A DNA stretch of 26,013 bases from Clostridiales bacterium. GTDB taxonomy: Bacteria; Bacillota_A; Clostridia; Oscillospirales; Oscillospiraceae. The DNA is taken from the NCBI GenBank assembly GCA_004553625.1, contig SFKX01000022.1:1-26013 (forward strand), in the 5' to 3' direction. Positions 1-10,600 of the stretch are shown here, piece by piece. A program made the position numbers and the translations under genes. A model generated the notes under the pieces. That model was not told where the DNA came from, searched no databases, and saw nothing but the letters and a program-made list of their open reading frames with translations. The stretch's first letter is position 1. Every line of letters begins with the position of its first letter.

Positions 1-1
1 T

Positions 2-163
2 CAGAGCCTTGAGAGCATGGTGGAGGAACAGGGGCGGCAAGGGCGACGCCTCCAGGCCCTCGAGGACCGCGACGGAGAAAAGTGGCGGAAGCTCATGGGC
101 TACATAGCAACGGCTCTGACCTCCGGTGCTGTGACGCTGCTGCTGTCGCACCTGGTAGGGTGA
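2..163 (+). CDS. XhlA-like phage lysis/holin-associated protein, C-terminal part
   Basis: Only the last 53 codons are in the window; the start is upstream. The peptide has a charged, heptad-like stretch (LESMVEEQGRQGRRLQALED) followed by DGEKWRKLMGYI and a C-terminal hydrophobic segment ALTSGAVTLLLSHLVG. This is the layout of small haemolysin XhlA-type proteins of Firmicutes prophages, in which a short coiled coil precedes a single C-terminal membrane helix and the protein works with a holin and endolysin in lysis. No endolysin or second holin is visible, so the rest of any lysis cassette would be to the left. The stop is 22 bases before the next start. It could also be another small membrane-anchored phage protein. 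Confidence 0.5.
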   Translation, partial: QSLESMVEEQGRQGRRLQALEDRDGEKWRKLMGYIATALTSGAVTLLLSHLVG

Positions 164-185
164 TTCACGAAGGAGGTGAGCGGGT

Positions 186-1304
186 ATGCCGAGCAGCATA
201 CTGAATACCGACATAATGTTCCCCAACCTGAGCGGGAAGAGCACGGAGCAGCAGGTGTTCACGATAATGAATTACCTCTACATGCTCAAGGAGCAGCTCA
301 CATACTCGCTCTCGAACCTCGGCCTCGACAACATAAACGCCAACTCGTTTATCGAGATCGCGGGGATAATCAATCAGCCTGTGATCCTCAGGCTGGACGG
401 CGTGGACGGCAGCCTGGCGGAGATAAACGTGAATCTCGGCACGGTGAGCTCTCAGCTCCAGGACGCGGAGGGGAACATCTCAAGCCTCCAGCAGACGGCG
501 ACGAGCCTCAGCGCCCAGCTCGAGGACGCTGAGGGAAACATCTCGGCCATATATCAGATATCGGAGAGCCTGTCCACCCGCGTGGAGGACGCGGAGGGGA
601 ACATCACGACACTCTTCCAGACCTCGGACAGCCTGACGAGCAGGGTGACGAGCGCGGAGGGGAACATCTCGAGCCTCCAGCAGACGGCGACTTCGCTGAC
701 CTCGGATATCTCCGACCTTGAGGGAAACTACACGAGCCTCCAGCAGACCGTGAGCGGGCTGAGGATAACGGCAAGCAACGGCACGCAGAGCAGCGTGCTC
801 AGTCTCACGAGCAACGGCTTGCAGCTTTCGAGCACGACGATAGAGATTACCGGCATGGTTAAGTTCACAGACCTGAGCACGAGCGGCCGCACCACGATAA
901 ATGGCGGGAACATCACCACGGGCATTATCAGCGCCATAGACATATCCAGCGTAACGATAGACGGCTCGTCGATTACAGGCTCGACGTTTGAAACGATCCT
1001 TACGTCACGTGGCATTGGCGGCGAGATAAAGTGTTACTACCTCTCCAACACAAGCGAGAGTTATCTTGCAGGTGGCCTGCGCCTTGATGACATGGGTGGC
1101 AGCGGGGATTCACAGTACAGAATGTTCCTGTACACCGAGAGCGCGCTGGGCGTGCCGTTCGCGCTCAAGCTGGAAAGCGCGGGAAGCATGAGCCTTGAGA
1201 GCGGGGACAGCCTGTGGATGCGCGCCCCGCAGACGGTCCAGATAACCGGCTCCGTCATCAAAATGTACGGCACGGTGTATGTCAACGACAAAGTCATAGG
1301 ATAA
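186..1304 (+). CDS. Phage tail fibre/receptor-binding-like protein with tandem coiled-coil repeats
   Basis: 372 residues. The start is set by AAGGAGGT at 170-177, 8 bases before ATG. Residues about 1-85 form an N-terminal domain, possibly for attachment to the tail. Residues 88-192 are five 21-residue repeats of the type xSxLxDAEGNISSLQQTATSL, predicted to form a trimeric coiled coil. Residues about 193-265 are rich in Ser/Thr/Gly/Ile with a beta-helix look (TTINGGNITTGIISAIDISS), and the C-terminal 100 residues form a beta-rich tip. This architecture matches host-recognition fibres or tail-associated proteins of Firmicutes phages. Context supports this, since virion genes follow directly. 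I see no enzymatic motif. Exact virion position is not determinable. Confidence 0.65.
   Translation: MPSSILNTDIMFPNLSGKSTEQQVFTIMNYLYMLKEQLTYSLSNLGLDNINANSFIEIAGIINQPVILRLDGVDGSLAEINVNLGTVSSQLQDAEGNISSLQQTATSLSAQLEDAEGNISAIYQISESLSTRVEDAEGNITTLFQTSDSLTSRVTSAEGNISSLQQTATSLTSDISDLEGNYTSLQQTVSGLRITASNGTQSSVLSLTSNGLQLSSTTIEITGMVKFTDLSTSGRTTINGGNITTGIISAIDISSVTIDGSSITGSTFETILTSRGIGGEIKCYYLSNTSESYLAGGLRLDDMGGSGDSQYRMFLYTESALGVPFALKLESAGSMSLESGDSLWMRAPQTVQITGSVIKMYGTVYVNDKVIG
447..761 (+). repeat. Five tandem 63-base units inside the fibre gene
   Basis: Units begin at 447, 510, 573, 636 and 699 and encode 21-residue heptad repeats centred on AEGNIS (LEGNYT in the last). Units 1 and 4 are nearly identical in their second half (both contain agcctccagcagacggcgac), so exchange between units is recent or ongoing. 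In-frame units of exactly 63 bases allow the stalk to lengthen or shorten without breaking the gene. Confidence 0.85.
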
Positions 1305-1314
1305 GGAGACGGAC

Positions 1315-1704
1315 ATGACGAACCTGAAAGAATGCATAGCCGCATGGCAGGCGCTCCGCGCCCTTGCGGTGCAGACCATGGACTACAAGAGCGCGCACGC
1401 GCTGGTGCTGCTCATGGAGCGCCTGCGGCCGCATGTGAGCTATTTCAGCTCGACGGAGACGGAGCTGGTGAAGAAATATGCGGAGCTGGACGCTGAGGGC
1501 AACCCGGTATTTGAAGCCCCGGGGCGCGTGCGATTCCGCACGGGCGATGATCTGGCAGCATTCACGCGAGAACGCAACGAGCTCGACGACGTTGAGCTGG
1601 GCGAGGAAATACCCCGGGCAACCATCTCCCCGCCCGAGCAGATATCGCCCGAGCAGCTGGAGGCACTGATCCCCTACGTGGACATCGAGGAGGGGACGAC
1701 ATGA
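1315..1704 (+). CDS. Small phage protein of unknown function
   Basis: 129 residues. The start is supported by AAGGAG at 1303-1308, overlapping the stop codon of the fibre gene. I do not recognise the family. The N-terminal half (about 1-60) is predicted helical with a charged, Leu/Ala-rich pattern (ECIAAWQALRALAVQTMDY). The C-terminal half is acidic and ends in several Glu/Pro-rich turns (ISPPEQISPEQLEALIPYVD). There is no signal peptide or membrane segment. Its stop overlaps the next start by 4 bases (ATGA), so the two are probably translationally coupled. It could be a tail assembly or chaperone-like protein, but this rests only on position. Confidence 0.7.
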   Translation: MTNLKECIAAWQALRALAVQTMDYKSAHALVLLMERLRPHVSYFSSTETELVKKYAELDAEGNPVFEAPGRVRFRTGDDLAAFTRERNELDDVELGEEIPRATISPPEQISPEQLEALIPYVDIEEGTT

Positions 1705-3305
1705 GCCTGCCAGGCATGCTCTATGGCTCCGGCATAGGGAAGTACAATCAGACAAGCTACGGGGGCTACAACCACAACCTCTCCGCGATGGACGGGCAGA
1801 TCTACGACATGACGAACATGTCAAGCGATTATGCGCCCCTGCTCAGCCCACGGGCTCAGCGCTACATAACACGCACCCTTGTGCAGCCGAACGGCCTCTA
1901 CGCCAACGACGGGCTCTATTGGGTGGACGGGACGGCCTTCTACGCCGACGGAGTATCACGCGGTACGGTGAGCGCCGGCCGCAAGACCTTCGCGGCGCTG
2001 GGGGCCTATATCATTATCATGCCCGACATGGCCTGCTACAACAAGCTCACGGGGGAGTTCGGCAGCCTCAATGCAAGCTGGACCGGCGCGGCACAGATCG
2101 TGGACGGGACATACGGCGGTGAGACGGCCAAGAGCAACACCATCGAGGCCGCGGGCGTGGACTTCACGACGCTCTTCAAGGCCGGCGACGGCATAACGAT
2201 AAGCGGGGCCACGGTGCACCCCGAGAACAACAAGACTATCATCGTCCGCGAGGTCACTGCGACGAAACTCGTGTTCTACGAGAACAGCTTCATGATAAAC
2301 GACGGAGGGGACTCGGAGACGGCGCTCACGCTCTCCCGCGAGATGCCCGAGATAGATTACCTCTGTGAGAACGAAAACCGGCTCTGGGGCTGCAAGGGGG
2401 ACACGATATACGCCAGCAAGCTCGGCGACCCGTTCAACTGGAACGTGTTCGACGGCCTCAGCACGGACAGCTACGCCGTGCAGGTGGGCAGCGCCGGGGA
2501 CTTCACGGCATGCTATTCCTATCTCGGCTACGCGATATTCTTCAAGGAAGAGATGATATACAAGGTCTACGGCTCTGCGCCCTCCAGTTTTCAGGTCATG
2601 GGCAGCGCCTCGCTGGGCGTGGAGGCCGGCAGCAGCTTGTCGCTGGCCATTGCGGGCGAGATACTTTTCTTCCTCACGCGGGCGGGCATCGTGGCCTACT
2701 CCGGCGGCACGACGCAGAGCATAGCCTCCGCTTTCGGGCTCGAGCGCTATCACAACGCCGTGGCCGGCAGCGACGGGCTCAAATACTACGTCTCAATGCA
2801 GAACGAGGCGGGGGACTGGAATCTCTTCGCCTACGACACACGCCTCGGCATCTGGGAGCGCGAGGACGACACGCAGGCACTCGGCTTTGCTTGGGACTCC
2901 AACCTCTATTTCCTCGACGCAGACGGCACTCTCTGGCTCAACGGGAGACCGAGAACGGTGCCGGATGGCGCGACGCTGGAGGACCCCGTGCAGAGCATGG
3001 TGGAGTTCGGGGAGTTCGTGGACAACGACCCGAACAAAAAGCAGATTGCAAAACTGCAGGTGCGTATCTCCATCGACGCCGGGGCGAGCGTGACCTTCTG
3101 GATGATGTTCGACAGCTCCGGCGAGTGGGAGGAGATAAGCACCATCGAGAGCCAGGTACTGCGGAGCTACTACCTCCCGCTGGTGCCGCGCAGGTGCGAC
3201 CACTACAAAATCAAAATCACCGGCACCGGCGGCTGGCGGCTGTACAGCATGACCCGCGAGGACGCGATAGGCAGCGAGCTCCGCAGCACGACCGGGCGGC
3301 AGTAA
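1701..3305 (+). CDS. Propeller-like phage virion protein, possibly a tail nozzle
   Basis: 534 residues, starting in the ATGA overlap with the previous gene. The N-terminus has a Gly/Tyr/Asn-rich arm (SGIGKYNQTSYGGYNHNLSA) followed by MTNMSSDYAPLLSPR. The middle (about 215-420) repeats short beta-blades: NRLWGCKGDTIYASKLGDPF, then GYAIFFKEEMIYKVYG, then LFFLTRAGIVAYSGG, then LYFLDADGTLWLNGR. The rest looks like a beta sandwich (QVRISIDAGASVTFWMMFDS). A multi-blade beta protein of this size next to ejection-type proteins recalls the nozzle proteins of short-tailed phages (T7 gp12 and analogues). That comparison is by architecture, not by detectable motif identity. A distal tail or baseplate protein is the alternative. 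Confidence 0.55.
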   Translation: MSLPGMLYGSGIGKYNQTSYGGYNHNLSAMDGQIYDMTNMSSDYAPLLSPRAQRYITRTLVQPNGLYANDGLYWVDGTAFYADGVSRGTVSAGRKTFAALGAYIIIMPDMACYNKLTGEFGSLNASWTGAAQIVDGTYGGETAKSNTIEAAGVDFTTLFKAGDGITISGATVHPENNKTIIVREVTATKLVFYENSFMINDGGDSETALTLSREMPEIDYLCENENRLWGCKGDTIYASKLGDPFNWNVFDGLSTDSYAVQVGSAGDFTACYSYLGYAIFFKEEMIYKVYGSAPSSFQVMGSASLGVEAGSSLSLAIAGEILFFLTRAGIVAYSGGTTQSIASAFGLERYHNAVAGSDGLKYYVSMQNEAGDWNLFAYDTRLGIWEREDDTQALGFAWDSNLYFLDADGTLWLNGRPRTVPDGATLEDPVQSMVEFGEFVDNDPNKKQIAKLQVRISIDAGASVTFWMMFDSSGEWEEISTIESQVLRSYYLPLVPRRCDHYKIKITGTGGWRLYSMTREDAIGSELRSTTGRQ

Positions 3306-3314
3306 GGAGGAAAC

Positions 3315-4634
3315 ATGGCTATATCTACGCTGAAATCGCCGACAACCAAAAGCCGGTACACATACGATCAGTTCCGCCAGGCCGCCCAGCAGAGCGGCCT
3401 CCTGGGCGAATTCTCGGACGCCGACCTCTCTTTGGCACAGCGCAACCCGGATGCAGGTATGTCGCTGCTGAGCTACAAGCGCGACTGGCATAACGCGACG
3501 ACGGATGCCGAACGGCAGCTTGCCAACCTGGGAGCTGAGAGTGTGCGCGGCAGCTACGGCAGCTATGCCGGCGGCGCAGACGGCGGCAGCTTCTACCTCG
3601 AGCCGCTGAGCCCGGACATGTTCGAGTATCCCGAGGCCCCGAGCTTCTCCGGCGGCAGCAACGCAGGCACGGTGAACGATCTGTATGATCAGATGCTCAA
3701 TTACGGCGACTTCACCTACGACCCCGCGCCGGAGTACATGAACCGTTGGGACGACACCATCCTCGGCCTCATTGACGAGATACTCGGGCGCGAGGATTTC
3801 AGCTATGACCCGAACACCGACCCGCTGTACAGCCAGTACCGCAAGGCCTACATACGCGAAGGGGATCGGGCGGCAGAGGACGCGCTAGGCGCGGCGGCGG
3901 CCGCGAGCGGTGGCCTGCCTTCGAGCTACGCACAGACTGCGGCATCCCAGGCGGGCAACTATTACGCGGCCCAGCTCACGGACAAGATACCTGAGCTCCA
4001 GCAGCTTGCCTATCAGAAGTACCTCAACGACTACAACATGCTGCTCTCCGACCTCGGCGTGGTCCAGGGGCAGGAGGCCAGCGACTACAACAAGTACCTC
4101 ACGGACCTGAACCAGTACAACACGGACCGCGACTTCGACTACGGCGCGTGGCTCGACCGCTACAATATGCTCGGGAACAACCTGCAGGCCGGAATGAACC
4201 TTGACTCACAGGAGCTAGAGCGGTATCTCGCCGAGCTGCAGCAGTACAACACCGACCGCGATTTCTACTACGGGCAGCTGCTCGACGAAATCAACGACCA
4301 GACCAACGACTTCGGCACGCTTGTCGACATGGCCCAACTCGGGGCCAGCTACGGCGATTATCGCGGGCTGGAGAATCTCGGCATACAGCTCCCGACGCCG
4401 AGCGGATATTATTCCACCTCTCAGACGGGTAATACATTTGACCCGAACAATATGTCTGCTGCGGCACAGGATATCCTCGCCAGCTACAACAATGCGCTCA
4501 AGAATATCAGCCCCGGTGCGGCTGTAGGCTTGCCCAGACAATATGGAGTCATGATTAAAAACGCACTTCTGGAGGGGCTTATAACTGAGGACGAAGCGGA
4601 TTACCTGATTAGCTCCATGGGCTATGGCAACTGA
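3315..4634 (+). CDS. Candidate internal (ejection) virion protein, Tyr/Asn/Gln-rich
   Basis: 439 residues; the start is supported by AAGGAGG at 3304-3310. The N-terminal 140 residues are low-complexity and Tyr/Gly/Ser-rich. A central helical stretch follows (YRKAYIREGDRAAEDALGAA, then an alanine-rich run, then LTDKIPELQQLAYQKYLNDY). Two copies of a roughly 43-residue element ending in QYNTDRDFxYG start at residues about 267 and 310. The C-terminus carries a small helical hairpin with LLEGLITEDEADYLISSMGY. Alanine-rich helical proteins encoded immediately upstream of a giant polyvalent protein are typical of internal proteins injected with phage DNA, which is my inference here. There is no signal peptide, enzymatic motif or clear membrane span. 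Confidence 0.5.
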   Translation: MAISTLKSPTTKSRYTYDQFRQAAQQSGLLGEFSDADLSLAQRNPDAGMSLLSYKRDWHNATTDAERQLANLGAESVRGSYGSYAGGADGGSFYLEPLSPDMFEYPEAPSFSGGSNAGTVNDLYDQMLNYGDFTYDPAPEYMNRWDDTILGLIDEILGREDFSYDPNTDPLYSQYRKAYIREGDRAAEDALGAAAAASGGLPSSYAQTAASQAGNYYAAQLTDKIPELQQLAYQKYLNDYNMLLSDLGVVQGQEASDYNKYLTDLNQYNTDRDFDYGAWLDRYNMLGNNLQAGMNLDSQELERYLAELQQYNTDRDFYYGQLLDEINDQTNDFGTLVDMAQLGASYGDYRGLENLGIQLPTPSGYYSTSQTGNTFDPNNMSAAAQDILASYNNALKNISPGAAVGLPRQYGVMIKNALLEGLITEDEADYLISSMGYGN

Positions 4635-4649
4635 TAAAAGGAGTTTAAC

Positions 4650-7600
4650 ATGTCCAGCGTACAAGAACGACTCGACCGCATGATTAACGGAACCGGCACC
4701 GCAAGCAGCGGGGCCGGTAGTTCCGTTATAGAGCGGCTTGACCGTATGATAAACCATTCTCTTCCTCAAGTCGCCAATAAAAACGATGAAGATAGCGCTG
4801 CGCGATGGCCGTCACAATCCAAAGAAAGCACAAAAGATCTGCTTCCCAGCTTCGCCACGCCAAGCGGCGGGGGGGAAAGTGTTGAGAACATTCTCGGCAA
4901 ATTTTCCGATCGCGGGGGTATCGAGGCAATAAAGTGCCCGGACAGCTGGAGCAGCGCCGGGGACGCAGAGCTGGGGCTGAAAGCGTGGAGCGGTCAGCTT
5001 GAGAGCTATGAAAAAAAGCTCACAGAACTGAGCGGCAGCATCGCCAACACTGAAAATCGGCTCAAGAACCTCCAGACTACTGTGAAAACCGCGGAGGATG
5101 CAGCCGCCTATGATGAGCTCTATGCCGGCTATGAAAGAATGATAGCCGACTACAACGGCGTTGTGAACGACATCAACCGCGTGCAGGACAAGTACAGCGC
5201 GGGGGTTGAGCGGTATCGGGATATCCTCAGCGGGGGCATGGAGAGAGCCGACGCGGCAGCGGCGGAGATAAAGAAACTCGAGGCCGAAAACAGCCGCCTT
5301 CAGCAGCAGGTGGACCTCATCAAGGCCTATGATACAAGCGGGCTTGACATGACCGGGACGTATGCCGAACCGATTGAGGCCGAGATACGGCGCAACGCCC
5401 AGCGCATAAAGGAGCTCCGGGCCGAGGAGAACCAGAACAAGATGCAGTATTACAGCTCCATGGCTCTCATGGACGACTATGCAGAACTCTCGGCTCCGGG
5501 CAAAGTGACCGGCGACGAACGGTATTACTACATCAACGACATAGACAGTGCCCGGTACAAAAACGAGCACACGACAGACCCCGGCGGCGAGGCTGTGGCA
5601 ATGAGGCGCTACCAGTACCTCACTGAGGACGAGAGGCAGATATATAATTACCTCTATGCCACTCAGGGCAAAACCGCGGCTGACCGGTTTCTCGACGACC
5701 TGAGCGACACACTGAGCGAGCGGCAGGGCGCGGCGCAGTATGAGGACATGGGTACGCTCGGCAAAGCGCTGTACTGGATACCCGCTGGCCTTGAACAATT
5801 CGGAAGCGGAATTAAGCAGCTGTTCCAGAGCGAAGCGGTGCCGGTGTCGCCGACGCTCATCACGTCCCAGCTCATACAGCAGGAGGCACAGGAGAAGAGC
5901 CCTGTGCTCGGCAGCTTATACACGCTAGGCGTTACGCTTTCTAACATGGCTCCTAGTATTCTCACAAGCGCGCTTGGCGGTTGGGCGCTTGGCGCAGCCG
6001 GTTTGCCTGCCTCTGCAGCTGGCTTAGCCGGCAGCACGGCGCTCGGGGCTTCCGCGGGTGGCAACGCCTATACTCAGAAACTGAGAGAAGGATACAGCTC
6101 TGAGGCGGCGAGAAACTATGCGACGCTCGTCGGCGCAAGCGAGGGCGCGCTTCAGTATCTTCTTGGCGGCATCGGCGCACTGAGCAAGAGCGGCACGGGC
6201 CGCATTGCTGCCAAAATTGCCGCGCTGGACAACGCATTGGGCCGTGTGGCGCGCACGGTGAGCGGCAGCACGGCCGCACGGCTGCTGGGCAGCATGATAT
6301 CCGAGGGCACTGAGGAGGGCCTGCAGGAGCTGCTGGAGCCCGCCTTTGCGGCCATAATCTTCGACGAGGAGTATGAGGCGAACTTCGAGGATGCGGCGTA
6401 TGCGTTCATCCTAGGCGCGCTGAGCGCTGGAATAATAGAGGGCCCGGCGGCCATTGCTTACGCGCGGCGGCCGGCGGGCTTTTCCTTCCGGGATATGGAC
6501 GGATATGCCGATAATGGTGTAGACTATTTTGAAGGTGCGAACACGCTCGAGGAGGTCGAGGCACGGTATCGTGAACTCGCGCGGCAATACCACCCTGACG
6601 TAGTTGGAGACGCGACCACGATGGCCGAAATCAACCGCCAGCGCACGATGGCACGCGCATTCTTCCGCGGGCGTGCCGAGGCGGCTGCGGCAGACGAGGC
6701 GGCAGACACGACGCCGGAGGCGGCCGCGAACACGGAGCGCACAGACAGCGTGATCCGCCGCTTGACGGCGGGCCGGACCACGGAGGAGAACACGCCCGAG
6801 ACAGCGGGAGCCCAGATAGAGGACCAGACCTACTCGGAGGCCGGCGGCATTGTTTTGCCGACGGCTGATACCGCCGGCGACTTCTCACCACGTGCAGAGG
6901 CTGGGGCAACGGAAACGCCAACCTTGGAAGTGCAGCGCCCGGCGGCGCCTGAAACAAACGCCGCGGGGAATATCGTTCTCCCCACGGCGGACGAAATAAT
7001 GAATGGAGGCATATTGAATGGACAGCAGGGACAACAATGGCAGCAACGGAGAAACCAAGTATCAGATGGAGACGGAGGACGGCTTTCTGGTCAGCGTGCC
7101 GGAGTCGAAGCTGGAGAGCTGGCTCGAGGCGCAGAGCAAGCCGCCCGCCCCACTCAGCAGGTCGGAACAGCTCTTGCTCGACAGGCTCGTGTCCGAGCTC
7201 TACGGCTCGAAAGAGTAAGCAGCGCCAGCCTCGGCCTTGAGAACGGCACAGAGGCGCGCTCGCTTCAGGTGATCCCGGAAGCGGCCTATGATGATGAGCT
7301 GAGAGCGGTCTCGGCTGACGTATACAGGCGGACGGGCCAGCGGGTAACCTTCGTTGCCGGGAACATACAGGTGCGCGCAGCGGGCAAGACACGCGCTGTG
7401 CGCGGCGTTTGGACGCCGGGCAGCATCTATGTACAGGCGGACAATGCGGGCTATTCTGCGGCGCAGATAGCCGCACATGAGGTATATCACGATCTGGCGG
7501 CGAACACTCCGGGGCTTGACGCGGATGTAAAGCAGCGCATCATCGAGCGGTACGGCGAGGACGAATTCCGGCGTGTGGCTCAGGTGTACATAGAGCGGCT

Positions 7601-10600
7601 GCGTGGCGTATACGACGTGCCGGATGGCGCGGAGCATGACCCGGCGCTCATGGACAAATACTTCGCCTCGATACTCCAGGAAATTTACGCCGACGCTTAC
7701 GCGGGCATCAACGCCTTTGGAGCGCACGCGGAACGGTTCGCGGATGCAGCGCGCGTGACCGTCGCTGAACGCACGGGCATGGCCACCGGAGAAACTGAGG
7801 CGGCCACGCGCAACCGTACCGGGCCGCCTGCGGAGCGGAACGGCGTTGGCTATATTACAGAAGAAAAAGAGACGACTGCAGTGAAAGCCAAGAACCCGTC
7901 GCCGGGAACCGACAGCAGCACTGCAACCGTCTCCACGAGTAGTGTAGCAGAGAATGCTCTGCCTGTCAAAGAGGGAGAAAAAAGAACCAATACATGGTTA
8001 CAGGGAGTCCGGCTCCAATTGCCTTCGTATGATACCATGTATGGTCCTATTGGCAGCATATCATACGACGACGACTACGTCAACATACATGGTGTTCCCT
8101 GGAATGAGCTTGCCGACAGCGAAAGCGACGCCGGGGAGAGCGTCAACAACAGGTATTCGGAGGATGAACCAGAGCGGTACAGCGTTGACGAGGAGTACGC
8201 AGCAGAGCTGGAACTGTGGAACAGGGACGGCAGGCCGGGCGGCGAGGTGTTTGTACTGGGCTCGACGGGCGAGGCGCTGCAGGGGTTGGGGGCCATGGAG
8301 CAGGATATCTACCTGCGCAGCGAGAAAATTAATGCCATACTGGAAAAGCATCCGGAAATGACGCTCAATGAAATAAAGCGTATACCGGAAATTCTTGATG
8401 ACCCGGTGCTTATAGCAAAGAGCACAGGGCAAAGCAGAGGCGGGCAAAACACGCGCCTTGTGATTATCGGCACTCTGCGTGCGCAGAATGGAAAGCCTGT
8501 TATGACTGTACTTGACCTACGCCCTGTTGAGGGAGAGCTTGTCGTTGATGACATGCAGAAGGTAAACAGCGCTTATAACAGGGAAAATGGGCTCAATTAT
8601 CTTCGCAGGAGCGAGCTGCTGTACGCAGATAAGAAAAGAACCATTCCGCTGCTTCGGACAATGGGCTTACAATCGCGTCCCATCGAACTGCAGCGGAGTG
8701 GTTCTATGGGCAGTATAATCTATGATTTGCAGAATGTCAACATCGAAGGCGTGCCGTTTGACGAGGTAGTGGGCACGGCGGAGCCGGAGCGGTATAGTGT
8801 AGACGAAACCACGGACGAAGAGGTCGTACCTGACTACTTCCGGGGGAATCCCTACTGGCTGGAGACTGAGCACGCGGCGAAGGCGGCGGGGTATCCCGAG
8901 ATAGACGGCGTGCAGATAATGCCGTACAAGACCTGGGTGCGCTCCAAAGAGCAGGGAAACTATGGCTTCGTAGTTGGCCTCGCTCCGCGGGACAGACTTG
9001 TCGTATCCTTCTGGAACAAGGACAGCGGCAAGCGCGCCGTTGTGCCTCTTGAGCAAACGGACATCGAGCCTGTGCAGGGCGCGTACCAGATGGAGCAGAA
9101 CGAGCTTGCTTCGTTGCTCGAGTCAGAGCCTGAGGCTGTGGAGCGTATGGAGCTCTCGCCCGAGGACGAGGCGGAATACCAGCGCTGGCTGACGGAGAAG
9201 TACGGCTTCAAGGCTGGTGTCAGGGCGAACACTGCGCTGCTGGCGCTTCCCAAAAAAGCGCAGACGGAGTATAAGAGAAGCGTCTCGCGCCTGGTGAATG
9301 ACCTCGGGAAGAGCCTGGGCGTGCCGTATCACGCGGGCCGGAGCGAGCTGCGCCCGATAGCCGAGCAGATAGCGGACGAATATTTCCGCGAAGGGACCGT
9401 ATCTGAGGAAAGCGGCGCCGAGCTGTTCGAGGAAGCCTATGCCAACGGTATCATAAGAGACGATGAGTTTTACCGCGAAAACAAGCCCATACTTGACTAC
9501 CTCCGGACCACGCCAATAAGAGTTAGCGAGACAGTTAAAAGCGACATAGCGGATTTCAACGACTGGAGGAAAAGACAGTTCGGACGTCTGCGCATAAGTG
9601 AAGATGGGCGCGGTGTGGATCAGGTTTACGGTGAACTGAGCGAGATGGCGCCGGGATTCTTTCCGGAAGATATTACAAATCCAACGGACCAGCTTGAGCG
9701 TATTGCAGATGTCGCCGACAGTATACGTATCTCGGAGCGAACGCTCGACGAGTATTACGGCCCCGACGCTGCGGAATATAAACGCTGGGCCTATGATGAG
9801 TTCAAGCAGCAGATTGGCCGCGCCTATGAGAGCCTGCGCACGGTCCGGCAGATAGCACTTGAGCAGGACGCCAAGCGGGCGGAGCTTGAGCGACTACTGG
9901 AGATAGCCGAAACCGGCCCGACTGAGGGAGAGCTGGACAGGGTAAAAAGACTATGGGATGAGGGCAAAAAGGCGCGGCGGGCCTATGAGCGCGCCGTGCG
10001 GCGCAACCTCCTGAGCGACAGGGACAGGCAGCTGCTTGGCCAGCTCATGCGCGGGGAGATCAGCGCCGAAGACATCCCGTCCACCGCAAACCGCGCAGGC
10101 ATTGCGGAAATATACGCGGCCAAGCGGGAATATGAGGCCTTCGCCGGCGCTCTGAAGGAATTCAACACAAAGCGGCGTGCTGCTCTCCGCGCACAGGCTG
10201 ACGACATACTGGCGGGCGCAAGCCGGATGAAGGACAAGCGCCGCGGCGCGTCCTATATGCGCGAGACACAGGAGCGGAACGCCCGCTATGTTTTTGACGG
10301 CCCGACGGCGGAGAAAATCATCGAGACATATTTCACGCCGGTACACAAGAACGAGGCGCGCCGCACGGTATACAAGACGCAGCTGCGCGACAGAGTGAGA
10401 GAACTCGACCTTGACAGAAAGGCCCGCAAGGGCGATGCGGTGAGCGAGGCCGCGGCTGTGCAGATATACGGCGAGGCCCTGGACAACATCTCCATGATAG
10501 AGGAGCAGCTCAAACGAGGGAGCAGCGATTGGCGCAACGGCCACAGCCTGAGCGAGTGGCGCGCGCTGGTGGATGACCTCTGGGCCAAAAGCCCGGGCCT

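Noticed and set aside
447..761. CRISPR array
   Set aside because: The 63-base repeats are in frame, degenerate and without spacers; they encode a coiled coil.
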